This document shows positions 1 through 11,313 of a stretch of DNA of 64,000 nt, one piece after another. The stretch is from Ulota crispa (lineage: Eukaryota; Streptophyta; Bryopsida; Orthotrichales; Orthotrichaceae). The notes beneath the pieces are model-generated. The model worked only from the letters and a program-made list of their open reading frames with translations. It was not told where the DNA came from and did no database searches. How positions within the stretch are numbered: position 1 is the stretch's first letter; each line of letters opens with the position of its first letter. Location: positions 19,492,002 to 19,556,001 of the forward strand of contig OY987242.1 of NCBI GenBank assembly GCA_963920765.1, read 5' to 3'. The translations under genes and the position numbers were made by a program.

Positions 1-265
1 TTCTCATTGAACAATACCCAATGAAAAAACCTATTTTTTTTAATAAATAAAAGTAAAAGTAATACTTCTCTCCTGAGCTAAGTTTTTTCATTGGGTGTTG
101 TTCAATTAGAACCTTATTTTTATGGTTCCAAATAAAATCAAGGTCTTTGTCCAAATCTGAATTTCAAAATCTCAAATTCAACTATTTGATGGTAGAAATC
201 TAAAATTTACCCTGAGGTGTGGTAGAATAGTTGAAAGGGTGTGGTAGACATATCAATCCCCTGAT
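1..265. repeat. Foldback element, right part, cut by window edge
   Basis: The sequence around 9-107 is a palindrome built on CCCAATGAAAAA and TTTTTCATTGGG with its centre near 58. The right arm continues through a segment containing GATGGTAGAAATCT to about 265. The same arm is found in the complete copy at 57665-58063, so this is the right-hand part of a roughly 400 bp foldback element whose left arm lies outside the window. No coding capacity is seen. Confidence 0.75.
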
Positions 266-1699
266 TATAAATATGATCAAAATTCTTTTCTAAAGCAATC
301 CTTAATACAAAGTCAAGGTGCTTTGTACCCAAAGAAAATCTAAACTTGATTAATTGCATTTACATTGAGAATATACTTTCACAAGTAGTTGTACTAATAC
401 ATTTACATTCACCAATCTTAACTGAAACAAGAATATTGAAGTGTTTTTTTAAAGAGCTTCATTTGTGTTATCATGACCCAAAGATCTTTAAATGTCTTAC
501 ATTGTGATTCTTCCAGCTTAATTTCAACTATTATCTTTAAGAAGAAAAGAAGTGATATGGTTGAAAAATAAGCACTCGGTTCATCAAGAATTTTGATTCG
601 CATATATTGGAACATTATTAAGTAAAGTGTTCTCTATTTTTGTTGGTGAGACTTTATTTATACTTGAAAAGAAATTTAAATCCAAACCAAGAGAAAACAT
701 GAGTATTTAATATAAAACTAAACAGCAATAAAATAATCTGTTAAATTAGTCTTTTGGATTTGTTCATTTTCTCTATAGAGATGCATTTTTTGTTGAGAGT
801 AGGACTTATAAAATCCAACAATGCATTATGAACATGAAATTAGCAGAAAATATTTAAGTATCAAACATTTCTTAGGCTAGTGCCGAAATCTATACCCAAA
901 CAAGTCTCTAATGATATTAACAAACACACACGCACTCATTAACAACTTTTTGGTATTTGGGATTTTTTTTTTGCCTATTATAAATCTTTTATCAATTCCT
1001 CTATATATATAATTCTACTAACATATGGTAGACAACTCCTTCAATATTTAATCCAATGTTCTTAATAAAGGAGTTGACACAAAAACATAGTTGGTTACAG
1101 ATCGTTTCCAATTGCCCTATTAACAAAAAAAGCTGTATGAAATCCAAAAGCTTCATGTTGTTACTTTTGGAACAACTTTATTTGCTTTGGGCCAAAACGA
1201 TTGATTTCTAAAGTACTCGTATTGTGCCTGTTTTGAAATTTGAATCACAAGTGAAAATGTGGAGAAATCATGGTTGTAGGTTATTTGTTTTATTGGATCT
1301 TCCAAAATAAAAATAACTCTTTATTGGATCAATTGTGAAGCATTTCATTTTAATAACATGTTGACACAAACGCCTCAATTCTAGTATGTGGATTTCCCAT
1401 AATCGATTAAAAATAATATATAAAAAACCATTGCTTTCATTAAATATTTGTCATGATGATGACCTTATCTATAATGTATTGTCACAAATACATCATATAT
1501 CAATATGGATGAATGATGTAAAAGTTTGAAGAAGAATAGTCATACATTGTTTGCCCAAAGTTGGATAGCAACCATATAATGGTCTTTTGGACCTTTCACC
1601 CCTCAAAGAGTAAGTGCTTTGTAGATTCTCGAAAATGTGAAAGCCGATAAAAAATTGCACACTAAAAGGATAATCAAGTGACAATTTTTAGACGAGGGT
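266..1699. other. AT-rich gene-free stretch
   Basis: No reading frame of useful length, RNA gene or clear repeat is seen. The short frames here have the composition of random AT-rich DNA. Confidence 0.6.
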
Positions 1700-2103
1700 T
1701 ATACTAGGGTCTTGATAGTGCCATCCTTTTTTGATAAAGTCATCCCCTCTTTTACATCATTGTTTAAATTTTAGTGGGTTTGGGGACAATTTTTTTTTTT
1801 TTAAATTTAGAATAAAACATGTATCAAACCAAGTGATTTTTTGTTGATGTTTTTGAAAATGATAAACTGCAATCAAATTTTTTGATAAGAAAAGATTATA
1901 GAATGTTGTTTTTCTTTATCAAAGAATTTGATTGCAGTTTATCATTTTGAAAAAACACCAACAAAAAATCACTTGGTTTGATACATATTTAATTCTAATT
2001 TATTTATTTTAAATTGTCCCCAAAATCCACTAAAATTTGAACAACGATGTAAAAGAGGGGGTGGTAGTTTTAAAAAGGGGGTGACAGTATTGAGACTCTT
2101 ATA
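1700..2103. repeat. Foldback (palindromic) element, ~400 bp
   Basis: Two long imperfect inverted arms meet near 1902. The left arm includes TATCAAACCAAGTGATTTTT and GATAAACTGCAATCAAATT; both reappear in reverse complement at 1930-1990. The outer ends (TATACTAGGGTCT and its inverted counterpart AGACTCTTATA) also match. It is a non-coding miniature foldback; the superfamily is not recognised. Confidence 0.8.
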
Positions 2104-2112
2104 ATATGACCA

Positions 2113-2234
2113 GTGTTTTTTTTTTCACCTACCATGTACCACTTGTCCTCCCAGAAATGGAGAATTCTGAGAGGGAGAGAGGAATATTGGTTCAATTTCT
2201 GACAGGGTGGCCTCATGAGGCTAAAAAAAAACAC
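2113..2234. repeat. Short miniature repeat, copy 1 of 2
   Basis: A 122 bp unit bounded by GTGTTTTTTTTTT and AAAAAAAAACAC contains TTTCACCTACCATG, ATGGAGAATTCT and ACAGGGTGGCCTCATGAGG. A clearly related copy in the same orientation lies at 34715-34833. Confidence 0.75.
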
Positions 2235-3673
2235 TAAATATGACACATTGATCATATCAATTGCATTCAAAATATTTACCAATGAGAAAACTCACAATCT
2301 GTCTAAAATTTGATTCTGAAATGAAATTTAGTTTTTTTTTTCATTTGTTATTCCTTTCCGTTTTTAGTGTTCAACTGAAATTGAGTCAGTTATTAAGAAA
2401 CATGTTTCATATAATCGTCTTTTGTATCATTTCGAAGGGCCATTTTTCTTACCCAGAAAAGCTGATTCTATAATGAGTAATTTGTACATTTTGAGTTGTG
2501 GAATAGTTGAAGGGAATTTTTCGAAGACCCATCCCAAACAAACGCTAAAAACTAAGACAAGAATGTAAAAACATGTGGATGGACAAAAAAACCAAGCTTG
2601 AATATGCATGGACATGTTTGCACTCATTTTAGTTCAAATTTGAACGCTTGATACCTAAGCTGCATCTCTGAAAAGAATGTTTTGAATTAAAATTCAACAT
2701 ATTTCATATAATCGATCTTCAAAAAATATCCGTAAAATTGAATTTGAAGCATTTTCATTAGAAGTATTCATTGAGAATAAAGTTTTCAACTTCAGTATGT
2801 AGTATTTTTAAGCGAATGACCAGCATTTCATCTTTCAATTAATTTATGGAATGAAACGAATGATTTGGTGGGTGACAAGTGATAATGTTTTTAATACTTA
2901 CCTCATGTTAAATTTTGGGTTTCTTCCTCTCTAAAAGGTTTCTTTGGGAAAAAAATTGTGTTTTCAGTTGTAAATAGACATAAAAAATCAAACTGCAGAG
3001 TTGGAAAATACGTTAAACTGAGAGATTCCTAAAGAAATCGTTTTAACATTAGGCAATGACTACCACACCATTATTTCAACCTCTGAAAACTATTTCATAT
3101 CTTAAAGAAGAGTTATGATTAATGAAAATGTAGTTTATTTTTCTTTCCAAAATTTTATTGACATCATTTCAATTAAAATGTGCAAATTTGGAGCCATTAA
3201 CTACATGCGTGGATTTCGATACTAACAAATTATAATAACAAACATAAATTCGAAATAAATTTATTTTTAAAGTCACTAACTAATATAATCTAGACACTTA
3301 TTTTTTCTTATTTTGTAACAATTTGAAATAAAAAATACCAACAATAATCCCTTTCATAGTAAAACATGTTTGAGGTAGAAAGTTATTGGAAAAAATAACG
3401 ACCAAATAATATCACCCTGTAACATATTTTTGTATATTTGTATTTTTGTAAACAAAATTTTGGGATTGTTTATAAAAAAATGTTGGAGAAATGATATATT
3501 TGATGATAGAGATAATTTTAATTAATGCGGTTTATGTAAAAAAATTCAACTCTAACTGCTCAAAAATATATTTTCCAACCATCATTGAATTCAGCAATTC
3601 AATCTCCCACCATTGATTAGACTATGTTATAAAAAAGAATCAAAATAAATGTTCAGGTTTGAACAGATTTAGT
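2235..3673. other. AT-rich gene-free stretch
   Basis: Nothing recognisable apart from homopolymer runs and short random reading frames. Confidence 0.55.
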
Positions 3674-4596
3674 TTAACCCCTAAAGGACCAAGCAAAGTT
3701 TTCACCAAAAACTCTCCAAAACCGCCATTTTTAGAGCATCAACCAAATTTGAAAACAAAAACGTTTTTATGCATATGTGGTCGTAGGATCTTGTAGAAGA
3801 ATAGGTTTAGTAGATGTGGAATAAATTTCAGAGGTTTCCGCTGTATGGATTGGAAGATAGAATGGTTTGAATATTCAAAACGTCTTGTGAAAAATCGGGC
3901 AGCTACCCTTCAAAAGGTGAAATTCCTAAGAAAAAAAGACGCATGGGTGGTACTTCTCTAAATTCCTTATTCCACCTAAGTAAAGTACATGTCAAAAAAG
4001 TTTCAAATCATTTGGAATTGTATAACATATGGAAAAAAATTAGTAAGTAAAAAGAAGTAGAGAATGATTCAAAACCTAAAATTGTCAAGAATTTAATTAT
4101 GAAAATGAGAAATGCCAATCCCAATGGTCATAATGTTGTAATAAACAATCTACATCCTCTAGTTTTGTTTTTTTCCAAAATGTTGAAAATTGAGCAAAAT
4201 AAAGGACTTCAAAGTTTATTTTAGAGTAGAGAATCCATAATTGCCAACAAACAAAATATCCTCATAACTATCATCTCGTTGATAAAAACGGAATGGTTCA
4301 AAGCTTTCTATATTCACATAAATCTCTTAAACCAATATGAAATTTTTGTTTTTGAAAAAAGTGATTTTAAAAAATCTATCTAGGTTGCTTGACAAACATA
4401 AATAACAACATATTAGGCCATAACTTTTTACTCATAATTCCAAAAGTCATGAAATTTATTGCACATGAAAGATAACCCTTGTTCCCACATTCTGTTAAAA
4501 TTTTAGCCTAAAAAATGAAAATCTCCAATCATAAGTACCTGCCTAAAATTGCTATGTTGCTAAAATAGGAGGTTTGGTCTTTTAGGGGTCAGTTAA
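3674..4596. repeat. TTAA-bordered inverted-repeat element
   Basis: The left end is TTAA followed by CCCCTAAAGGACCAAGC, the A-type end. The right end is GGTCTTTTAGGGG followed by a degenerate TCAGTTAA. Internal blocks such as GTAAGTAAAAAGAAGTAGAG and AATAAAGGACTTCAAAG are shared with the elements at 25009, 29388 and 59992. It is about 0.91 kb and non-coding. Confidence 0.75.
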
Positions 4597-4779
4597 TGTT
4601 CATCAAACCAAATGAATATTTTGTTTTAAAATATTTATAGATCAAGAAAGAATTTACACTAGAATAAATAAAATGTTTTACAGCATTTTAGAGTTGATGA
4701 AAGTTTGTTAGTTATAAAAAGTATAGAAAACCGATAAAATAATGCAACACATATCTTTTACAAATAATGTCGATTTTGT

Positions 4780-4780
<1 letters not shown>

Positions 4781-4828
<48 letters not shown>
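4781..4828 (+). repeat. Poly(A) tract, 48 nt
   Basis: An uninterrupted run of 48 A lies 56 bp before a candidate exon. It may be a retrotransposition scar or simple slippage; there are no diagnostic flanks. Confidence 0.9.
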
Positions 4829-4830
<2 letters not shown>

Positions 4831-4883
4831 CATCTCGTGTATCTACTTGTAATGAACATGTGCCTTTTTTTTTTTTTTTGTAG

Positions 4884-5026
4884 AGTGGTGAGATTAGAGA
4901 TCCAACTCCATTGAGTAATTACACAGAAAGTTGGAGCTTCAGTAATCCAAAATCATGGTTCAAAGGAGCAAAAGATTTCCTTGGAAACATAGGAAAGTCT
5001 CTAGCAGGCCCTTTTGGTTCATGTGG
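4884..5026 (+). CDS. Candidate internal exon, unassigned protein
   Basis: A long T tract and TTTGTAG precede an open segment of 47 codons plus 2 nt, followed by the donor-like GTAGGC. The translation starts SGEIRDPTPLSNY and ends with NIGKSLAGPFGSCG, with a non-random composition and base use closer to the coding exons than to the surrounding AT-rich DNA. The other two frames stop early. Its Gly/Lys/Ser style resembles the start of the unassigned protein encoded from 11314, about 6.3 kb downstream on the same strand. However, its exit phase (2 nt) does not fit the acceptor at 11310, so at least one further exon would be needed between them, and I could not find it. It could also be a fragment of a decayed gene. 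Confidence 0.4.
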
Positions 5027-5768
5027 GTAGGCTTTCTATTACAAAACAATGTGTTCTATACAAATAGCATATAATGCAATATAAACAGAGGTTAAAATTT
5101 CCCATCATCATATTTGCTTTAATTTATTATTAAACAATAATCATTCATTAAAAAAATATTTAAGTGTTAATTATGATCATGGCAAATGCACTTGTGTACT
5201 AATTTAAAGATTATATTGGAAAAAGTTGTAAATTATCCTAAGCTTTTCTCTTTGTTGAATGTCTTAGAAATTGTGGATTTTTATTAAGATTCACTAGCTA
5301 ATTAAAGAGAGTATAGATAAGTAACTTATTCAAGCAAAACATTTTGGAAAGCGTCATTTAGACCATAGGGTTGAATCTCAACAAAGCATGTCAATACAAA
5401 ATGACGCAAGCTTTAATTCTTTTGAAGTTTGAGTGTATTATGATTGATTGATATCTAACAAATAGATTTTTTAAAATTGAGTATAGTGTTTAAATTAAGT
5501 TGATTCTAATAAAACTCAATTTTTTTAATGATTTTTTATTCATATTAATAATGAAAAAAACAAAAAAAAATCATTCATACTGTTCATTTTAACACATACA
5601 TTTCAAACAATCAAGATTTTTTTTTTAATCAATTGTCATAGAATGTCAAGTGTTCCAAAATCAAATCACAAGTACGGAACAATAAGAAAGTTGTAGAGAA
5701 ATTTCTATACATGTATAGAAACAAGGAGAAGTTTTTTAAGAAATAACTTTTCAGTATTTGTAAGCTTC
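5027..5768. other. AT-rich stretch, no gene seen
   Basis: Possibly intronic if the exon at 4884 belongs to the gene ending at 12670. No internal exon or repeat could be recognised. Confidence 0.45.
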
Positions 5769-5958
5769 TTAACCCCTGAATGGCACAAACACCCCCTATG
5801 GCCATATGTTGGAGTTCAAGGGTATTCAAGCTACCTCACAGCTTTTTCAGGATCCAGTGTATTTAAGAAAGTTATGGCCGATCCTTAGATGGAGCAAAAT
5901 TTGTATTATACGGATATGGGTATGTACCTCTGGAGCCCAAGGGCCGTTCAGGGATTAA
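5769..5958. repeat. Short TTAA-bordered element, 182 bp core
   Basis: TTAA then CCCCTGAATGGCAC at the left, and GGGCCGTTCAGGG then ATTAA at the right, give a short inverted-repeat element with TTAA on both sides. It belongs to the same broad family as the larger CCCCTAAAGG elements. Confidence 0.65.
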
Positions 5959-6450
5959 GGAGCTTTCTTGATAAAAACTGATTTAAAAAAAAACTCAAGT
6001 TTCAAAAAGCTTTTTGAATTAGTAGAAGTTACTAATGAAGCCTCCTAATTAGGTATATATATAGGGATTAATGTTGAAGGGGTACTTGATCTTGACAATG
6101 CATCCTTGGGAGTTTTATCTCATCAATTTGGCATTGGTCTTACACAATATTTTGTACTAAAACCCTATTTCCACTTTTTGTTGATTTACTCTACTTTTTG
6201 TCTTGAGTTCTATTGTAGTGCTTCAGAAGGAAATCTGTCATGCCCTATGTCCATTGTAATTGCAATAAAATAATACTATAAATTTGCTTATATTTTACAA
6301 ACTTGCAATTGAGTTTTTGTTTTCTTTGTTTGTCATTTCAAAACTATGTATCACGTTAATCATCTCATTAGAAAATTTAAACACATATCAAAATAAAAAA
6401 TCAATATCAATTTTACCTAAATAAAAACATTTATAAATCAATTTTTTTGT
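5959..6450. other. AT-rich stretch, no gene seen
   Basis: No coding or repeat signal that can be supported. Confidence 0.45.
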
Positions 6451-7404
6451 TTAACCCCTAAAGGATCAACTATCCCCTCGAGGGACAAATGGATTTCAGG
6501 CATGTACCTACAGCTAATCTATTTTTTGTGATTTTTGAAACTTGTATTGAAGATGGGGAATTCAAAGATCTACGTAGGCAACTAATTCTTTCTTCATTAA
6601 AACATTAATTGAAGAAGTTATGCATGAATTTTTGAAAAAGGGCGAGGGCGGGCAGGGCAAAAAATAAATCAAAATTGCATTTTTTTTTTTTTAAATCTGA
6701 AATTAGTTCTTTAGAACTACACAATTGTGGGAATCCTTAAATCATTCAATTTTGATTGATGAGATGAAAGTTATGAGAAGTTTTAGTTTGCTGGTAGGTA
6801 TGGGACTCCCAAACCTCCATTCTTTTTGCTTCTTGTAAAATTTGTTGCTTTCCTTTTTTGAGCTCTTTGTGTGTTTTTTTTTTTTTTTTGAATTTTTTTT
6901 TCCAAGTTGTAGTAGACTAAGATTCCTTGGTTTTCATCGTTTGGATCGAAGTAATTCAGATATCTAAATTTTACATAAGTTCTTCAATTTTGCCTAGTGT
7001 ATATGCAAATTTCATGCCCTTACAACATTGCAGGATTTTACAAAGTATGATCCACACCTCCAATTCATTTGAAATTTCTCCCACACTTACCTAACTTGTC
7101 TTCTACATGGAAAAATAAACCTCAGCTTTGCGTTGAGCAATTTTTTTAATATAGGAGGCGTCTTCTGAAGTTTTTGGGCAGCACGGAAAAAAACTTTTTT
7201 TTGCACTTTGGATGTCAATATCTCACTCCTCTACTTCTAGAATGAGCTGAAATTTTTCCCTCAAGTACCTCCCATAATCTAGGGCAAGATCTTACGGTTG
7301 AATTTCCAAAAAAGCTTTTCTTCCTACCTTTCTACTTATTCCTCCAAAAGTGGCAGTTTTCAATGATTTTTGAAGAAAAAAAGACTTGATCCTTTAGGGG
7401 TTAA
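6451..7404. repeat. TTAA-bordered element with B and A ends
   Basis: The left end TTAA-CCCCTAAAGGATCAAC is followed by the B module, recognisable by GGGACAAATGG and GGCATGTACCTA. The right end is the A module, GATCCTTTAGGGG-TTAA. The core is 946 bp. On the minus strand around 6780-6960 it carries a decayed version of the coding-like segment also present at 46229-46441 and 53061-53252 (FDPN.. then NQGILVYYNLEKK). Here that segment is interrupted by a long A/T run. Confidence 0.8.
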
Positions 7405-7747
7405 CGTCTTTTGTCCAGAAAACATTTCTAGTTGTTTCCTACCACTTTTGATTAAATTGTCATTCGTGAATCTTGATAAATTTCTGTATGATCTAGTTTT
7501 TTACTGAAGCCAAATTTTGTTAAATATGTATGGTGTCAGCCTTTCAGGATGAGTACCAAAAATAGTTTTCCTAGTACTTTTGTGATAAGATTGGTGAAGA
7601 ATCTTCTTTTCCAAATAGCCATAGAATAGAAGTGTTGACAACTGTAATTTTTATAGAATTAACTTGCTTTCTACTAAAAGCAGTTTCAAATACTTTGAAT
7701 ATGTTAACTTAAATAATCGTAACAAACGAATGGTATTCTTTTTTATG

Positions 7748-8630
7748 TACAGTACCAAAAAGAAAGAGTACATAACACTCTTTTATGGCATCTAAAGTAA
7801 GTATAACTACTTATAACATAAAATATAATTGACGTTTTATTCTCGCATTTTTAATATGCAATCTTCATGCAATCTTGATCAAACGTATCAAATTTCAGTT
7901 ACTAAAACTCAAAATCCTATTTTTGGTAAATGATTTTGTGTCAAAATCACGGTTTTACAAGAAAATTGATTAATAAATAGTGGTGATGAATTTTTGAGAT
8001 TTGATTGCATGGATATGTAGGAAACATCCATATACACATCTTCCTTTCAAACAAACATTTCCAAAAAATTCAAAATTCCTTATGTAGAGGTTTTAATGTT
8101 AGAGTGATTATGACCAAATTTAGTAAAATACACATTTCTTTATGGAAATTAGTTTTTGGCAAAAAAAACATATCATCATGTTTAAAGGTACAAACTTAAT
8201 CACAGTGTATGAGTCAAATAACAAAAACTAACTTCCATAAAGAAATGTGTATTTTACTAAATTTGGTCATAATCACTCTAACATTAAAATCTCTACACAA
8301 GGAATTTTGAATTTTTTTGGAAATGTTTGTTTGAAAGGAAGATGTGTGTATGGATGTCTCTTACATATCCATGCAATCAAATCTCAAAAATTCATCACCA
8401 CTATTTGTTAATCAACTTTCTTGTAAAACCATGAGATTGACACAAAACCATTTACCAAAAATAGGATTTTGAGTTTTAGTAACTGAAATTTGATAGGCTC
8501 AATCAAGATTGCATGAGGATTGCACATTAAAAATGTGAGAATGAAATGTTTGTTATATTCTTTGTTATACATACTTGTTTGGATGCCATAAAAGGGTGTT
8601 ATGTACTCTTTCTTTTGGGTATTGTACCCA
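7748..8630. repeat. Large foldback element 1 of a head-to-tail trio
   Basis: Inverted arms of about 440 bp meet near 8192. The left outer end GTACCAAAAAGAAAGAGTAC is repeated inverted near 8606-8630. Inside, TTTGATTGCATGGATATGTA is mirrored near 8370. The core is shared with the two following palindromes and with 21226-22101. No protein of its own is apparent; the short frames are arm translations. Confidence 0.85.
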
Positions 8631-9168
8631 AAAGAAAGAGTACATAAGTCCCACTCATAGAATTCATAAAAGTTGGTATAACAAAGAACATAATTGGCAT
8701 TTTATCCTCAGATTTTTTGTATGTGATCCTCGTGCAATCATGATCAAGCATACCAAATTTCAGTTACTAAAAACCAAAATTCTATTTTTTGTAAAAAAAT
8801 TTGTGTCAAAATCAGGGTTTTACAAGAAAGTAGATTAAAAAACATTGGTGATGAATTTTTGAGATTTGATTGCATGGATATGTAAGAGACATCCATACAC
8901 ACATCTTTGTTTCAAACAAACATTTCCAATAAGTTTCAAAATTCCTTCTATAGAGATTTTAATGTTACGGTGATCATGACCAAATTTTTTAAATTTTATA
9001 TTTCTTTACGGATTTTTTTTTTAAAAATTTGACTCGGACATTGTGATTAAGTTTGTACCTTTAAACATGATGATATGTTTGTTTTGCCAAAAACTAATTT
9101 ATTTATAGTACAAGCTTCTTCGAATCCCATAAGAGGGACTTATGTACTCTTTCTTTAGGGTACTATAC
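8631..9168. repeat. Foldback element 2 of the trio, shortened right arm
   Basis: The left arm begins CCAAAAGAAAGAGTACATAA and runs through the same core as element 1. The right arm ends GGGACTTATGTACTCTTTCT but lacks much of the mirrored interior, so an internal deletion is likely. Confidence 0.75.
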
Positions 9169-10056
9169 AGTGGGGTACCAAAAAGATTGTTGCCCCGTCT
9201 ACAATTCAGCAAGTTATATAATAAATTTGACATTTATTGGCATTTCATTACTTTGCAATATTGATATTTAATTCTTACTTGCAATCCCAATCAAGCATAT
9301 CAAAATTCAACCCCAAAATACCAATTTCCTATTTTTAAATTTTCTGTATAATAATAATGGTTTTACAAGAAAATTGATAGAGAAACATTGATGATGAAAT
9401 TTTGAGATTTGATTGCACTGATATGTAGAAAAAATTTAGATGCACATCTTCCCTTTGAACATGCATCTCCAAAAAAAGTTCCAAACTAGCTTTTATGGAA
9501 ATGTCAATATTAGGATGCTCATGCCCAAGCTTTGTAAAATATGTATTTCTTTAAAATAAACAAATTTGGTTATTTGACTTATGAATTATGATTCCATTTG
9601 TACATTTGATCACAATGACACATTTACTTTGCCTAAATTCAAGAGAAAAATAGAGATATTTATTTTACAAAATTTGGTTATATCACAAGTCACTTTGAAC
9701 TTTTCATAGAACACATTTTTGTTGTTTAATGAGATTTTCCTTAACACAAAAGATGTGCATATGGATGTTTCTTATATATCTAGACAATCACATCTCAAAA
9801 ATTCATCACCAATGTTTTTTAGTCAATTTTCTTGTAAAACCATGATTATTTTACAAAACAAATTACCAAAATTTGAACTTTAGTATTCTGGGTTTGAATT
9901 TTGATATGCTTGATTGGGATTGCAGATAGGAACTAAATATCAAAGTTGCAATGAAATAAAATGCCAACAAATACCAAATTTATTACAAAACATGCTGAAT
10001 GGTGGATGGGGCGACAGACTTTTTGGTACCCCACTGTACTGTACAGTACTGTACAT
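9169..10056. repeat. Foldback element 3 of the trio
   Basis: The left end is ACAGTGGGGTACCAAAAAG and the right end is CTTTTTGGTACCCCACTGT followed by GTACAGTACTGTAC. The arms share the core that contains CAATCCCAATCAAGCATA. The ends match those of the element at 20991 upstream of the cyclophilin gene. Confidence 0.8.
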
Positions 10057-10393
10057 GATCACGAAGTTACGAGAAAACAAGAAAAACCTCAAATCGAGAA
10101 GTTAATCTCTTTGAAATTTGTTGTGATTATGAATATGCTTGTTTCCATGAAGCCCAATAAATTACACAACTATAGTTCAAATCCTTTAGAAATGAGCAAT
10201 TTTCATTTTCTGTAGCTTTTATATGATTTTTGGATGGTTGTTCAGAGAAGAAATCTAAAAAATAAGAGATCCTTAGAATTTTGAATCTTAATTAGGATAG
10301 TTCAATGCTTTGAATTGAGTATTTTACATACAATTTTAATGTAAAAAATAAAATAAAAATTATTAATTTTTTTCTTAAATAATATTTAAAAAA

Positions 10394-10703
10394 GGGAAAA
10401 TTTTGTGGATACCCCTGAAGTTTGCAATAGTTTCATAGATATCTCTACTTTTTCAGAAATTTCACAGATATCCCTAGACCAAAATTTTCAAGTGTTTTTT
10501 GTTGTGCATGGCACTTTTTTTTTCTTTATACACACATAACAAGAAAAAACTAATGTGCACACAAAATTAAGAAGGAAAGTGACATGCACAACAAAAAAAA
10601 AATGCTTAATAATTTTGGTCCACGGGTATCTGTGAAATTTCTGAAAAAGTAGGAGTATTTGTGAAATTATTGCAAACTTCAGGGGTATCCATGAAATTTT
10701 CCC
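10394..10703. repeat. Foldback element, 310 bp
   Basis: GGGAAAATTTTGTGGATACC at the left is mirrored by GGTATCCATGAAATTTTCCC at the right, with long arms around a centre near 10548. A decayed half copy occurs at 55262-55350. Confidence 0.85.
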
Positions 10704-10779
10704 AATAAAAATTTAATTATGTTTATAAACATTGGTATCCCTTTTAATGCAAAAAAAGAAGCTTTACGGTTAACTAAGT

Positions 10780-10992
10780 TCACCATGAAAATTTTACGTG
10801 CAGGCAATGTGGTATTTTTAACATATTCTGTTCTTTTCGAAGATTATGTTGGTCAAACTTGGCAACAATACTAGGAATCATTTTATTGATTGCAGGAGGT
10901 GCTTGACTCCTACTAGTTTCATCCCTTTCTAACATAAAACTAACAAGAGTTTCTTTTTCTTTTATCATAACCAAATGCAAACACATTTCCAT
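10780..10992 (-). CDS. Unsupported possible coding fragment
   Basis: A 70-codon open frame has a composition less biased than random AT-rich DNA, with segments such as MLERDETSRSQAPP and IPSIVAKFDQHNLRKEQ. No splice partner, homologue or repeat copy was recognised, and it lies opposite to the neighbouring gene. It may be a decayed gene piece or chance. Confidence 0.2.
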   Translation of the reverse strand: MEMCLHLVMIKEKETLVSFMLERDETSRSQAPPAINKMIPSIVAKFDQHNLRKEQNMLKIPHCLHVKFSW

Positions 10993-11313
10993 TGAAGTAT
11001 TGTATTTTCAAAAAAGATCATTTTTACAATGACACATTTCATGTGATTTTTGTTTGTTTAATTTATGTTTTTATTTTAAAGGTGTCAATAATAAATTTTG
11101 TAATTTAGCTTGCATCATGGATTTTCTTTCAAAAAATGAGAAGAGTATTTTCATGTTGTATGCAAACCTTCAAAAATGAGATTCAAATTAAATTGAAACT
11201 TGTACATTTAAATTTTAAATTCAATAATCTTAACATACAACAAATGAATTCTTGTAGATTGTTGTTTATAAGCTCTTTGAAGTCTCAAACATTATTTGTT
11301 TTTCTTTTAGATA

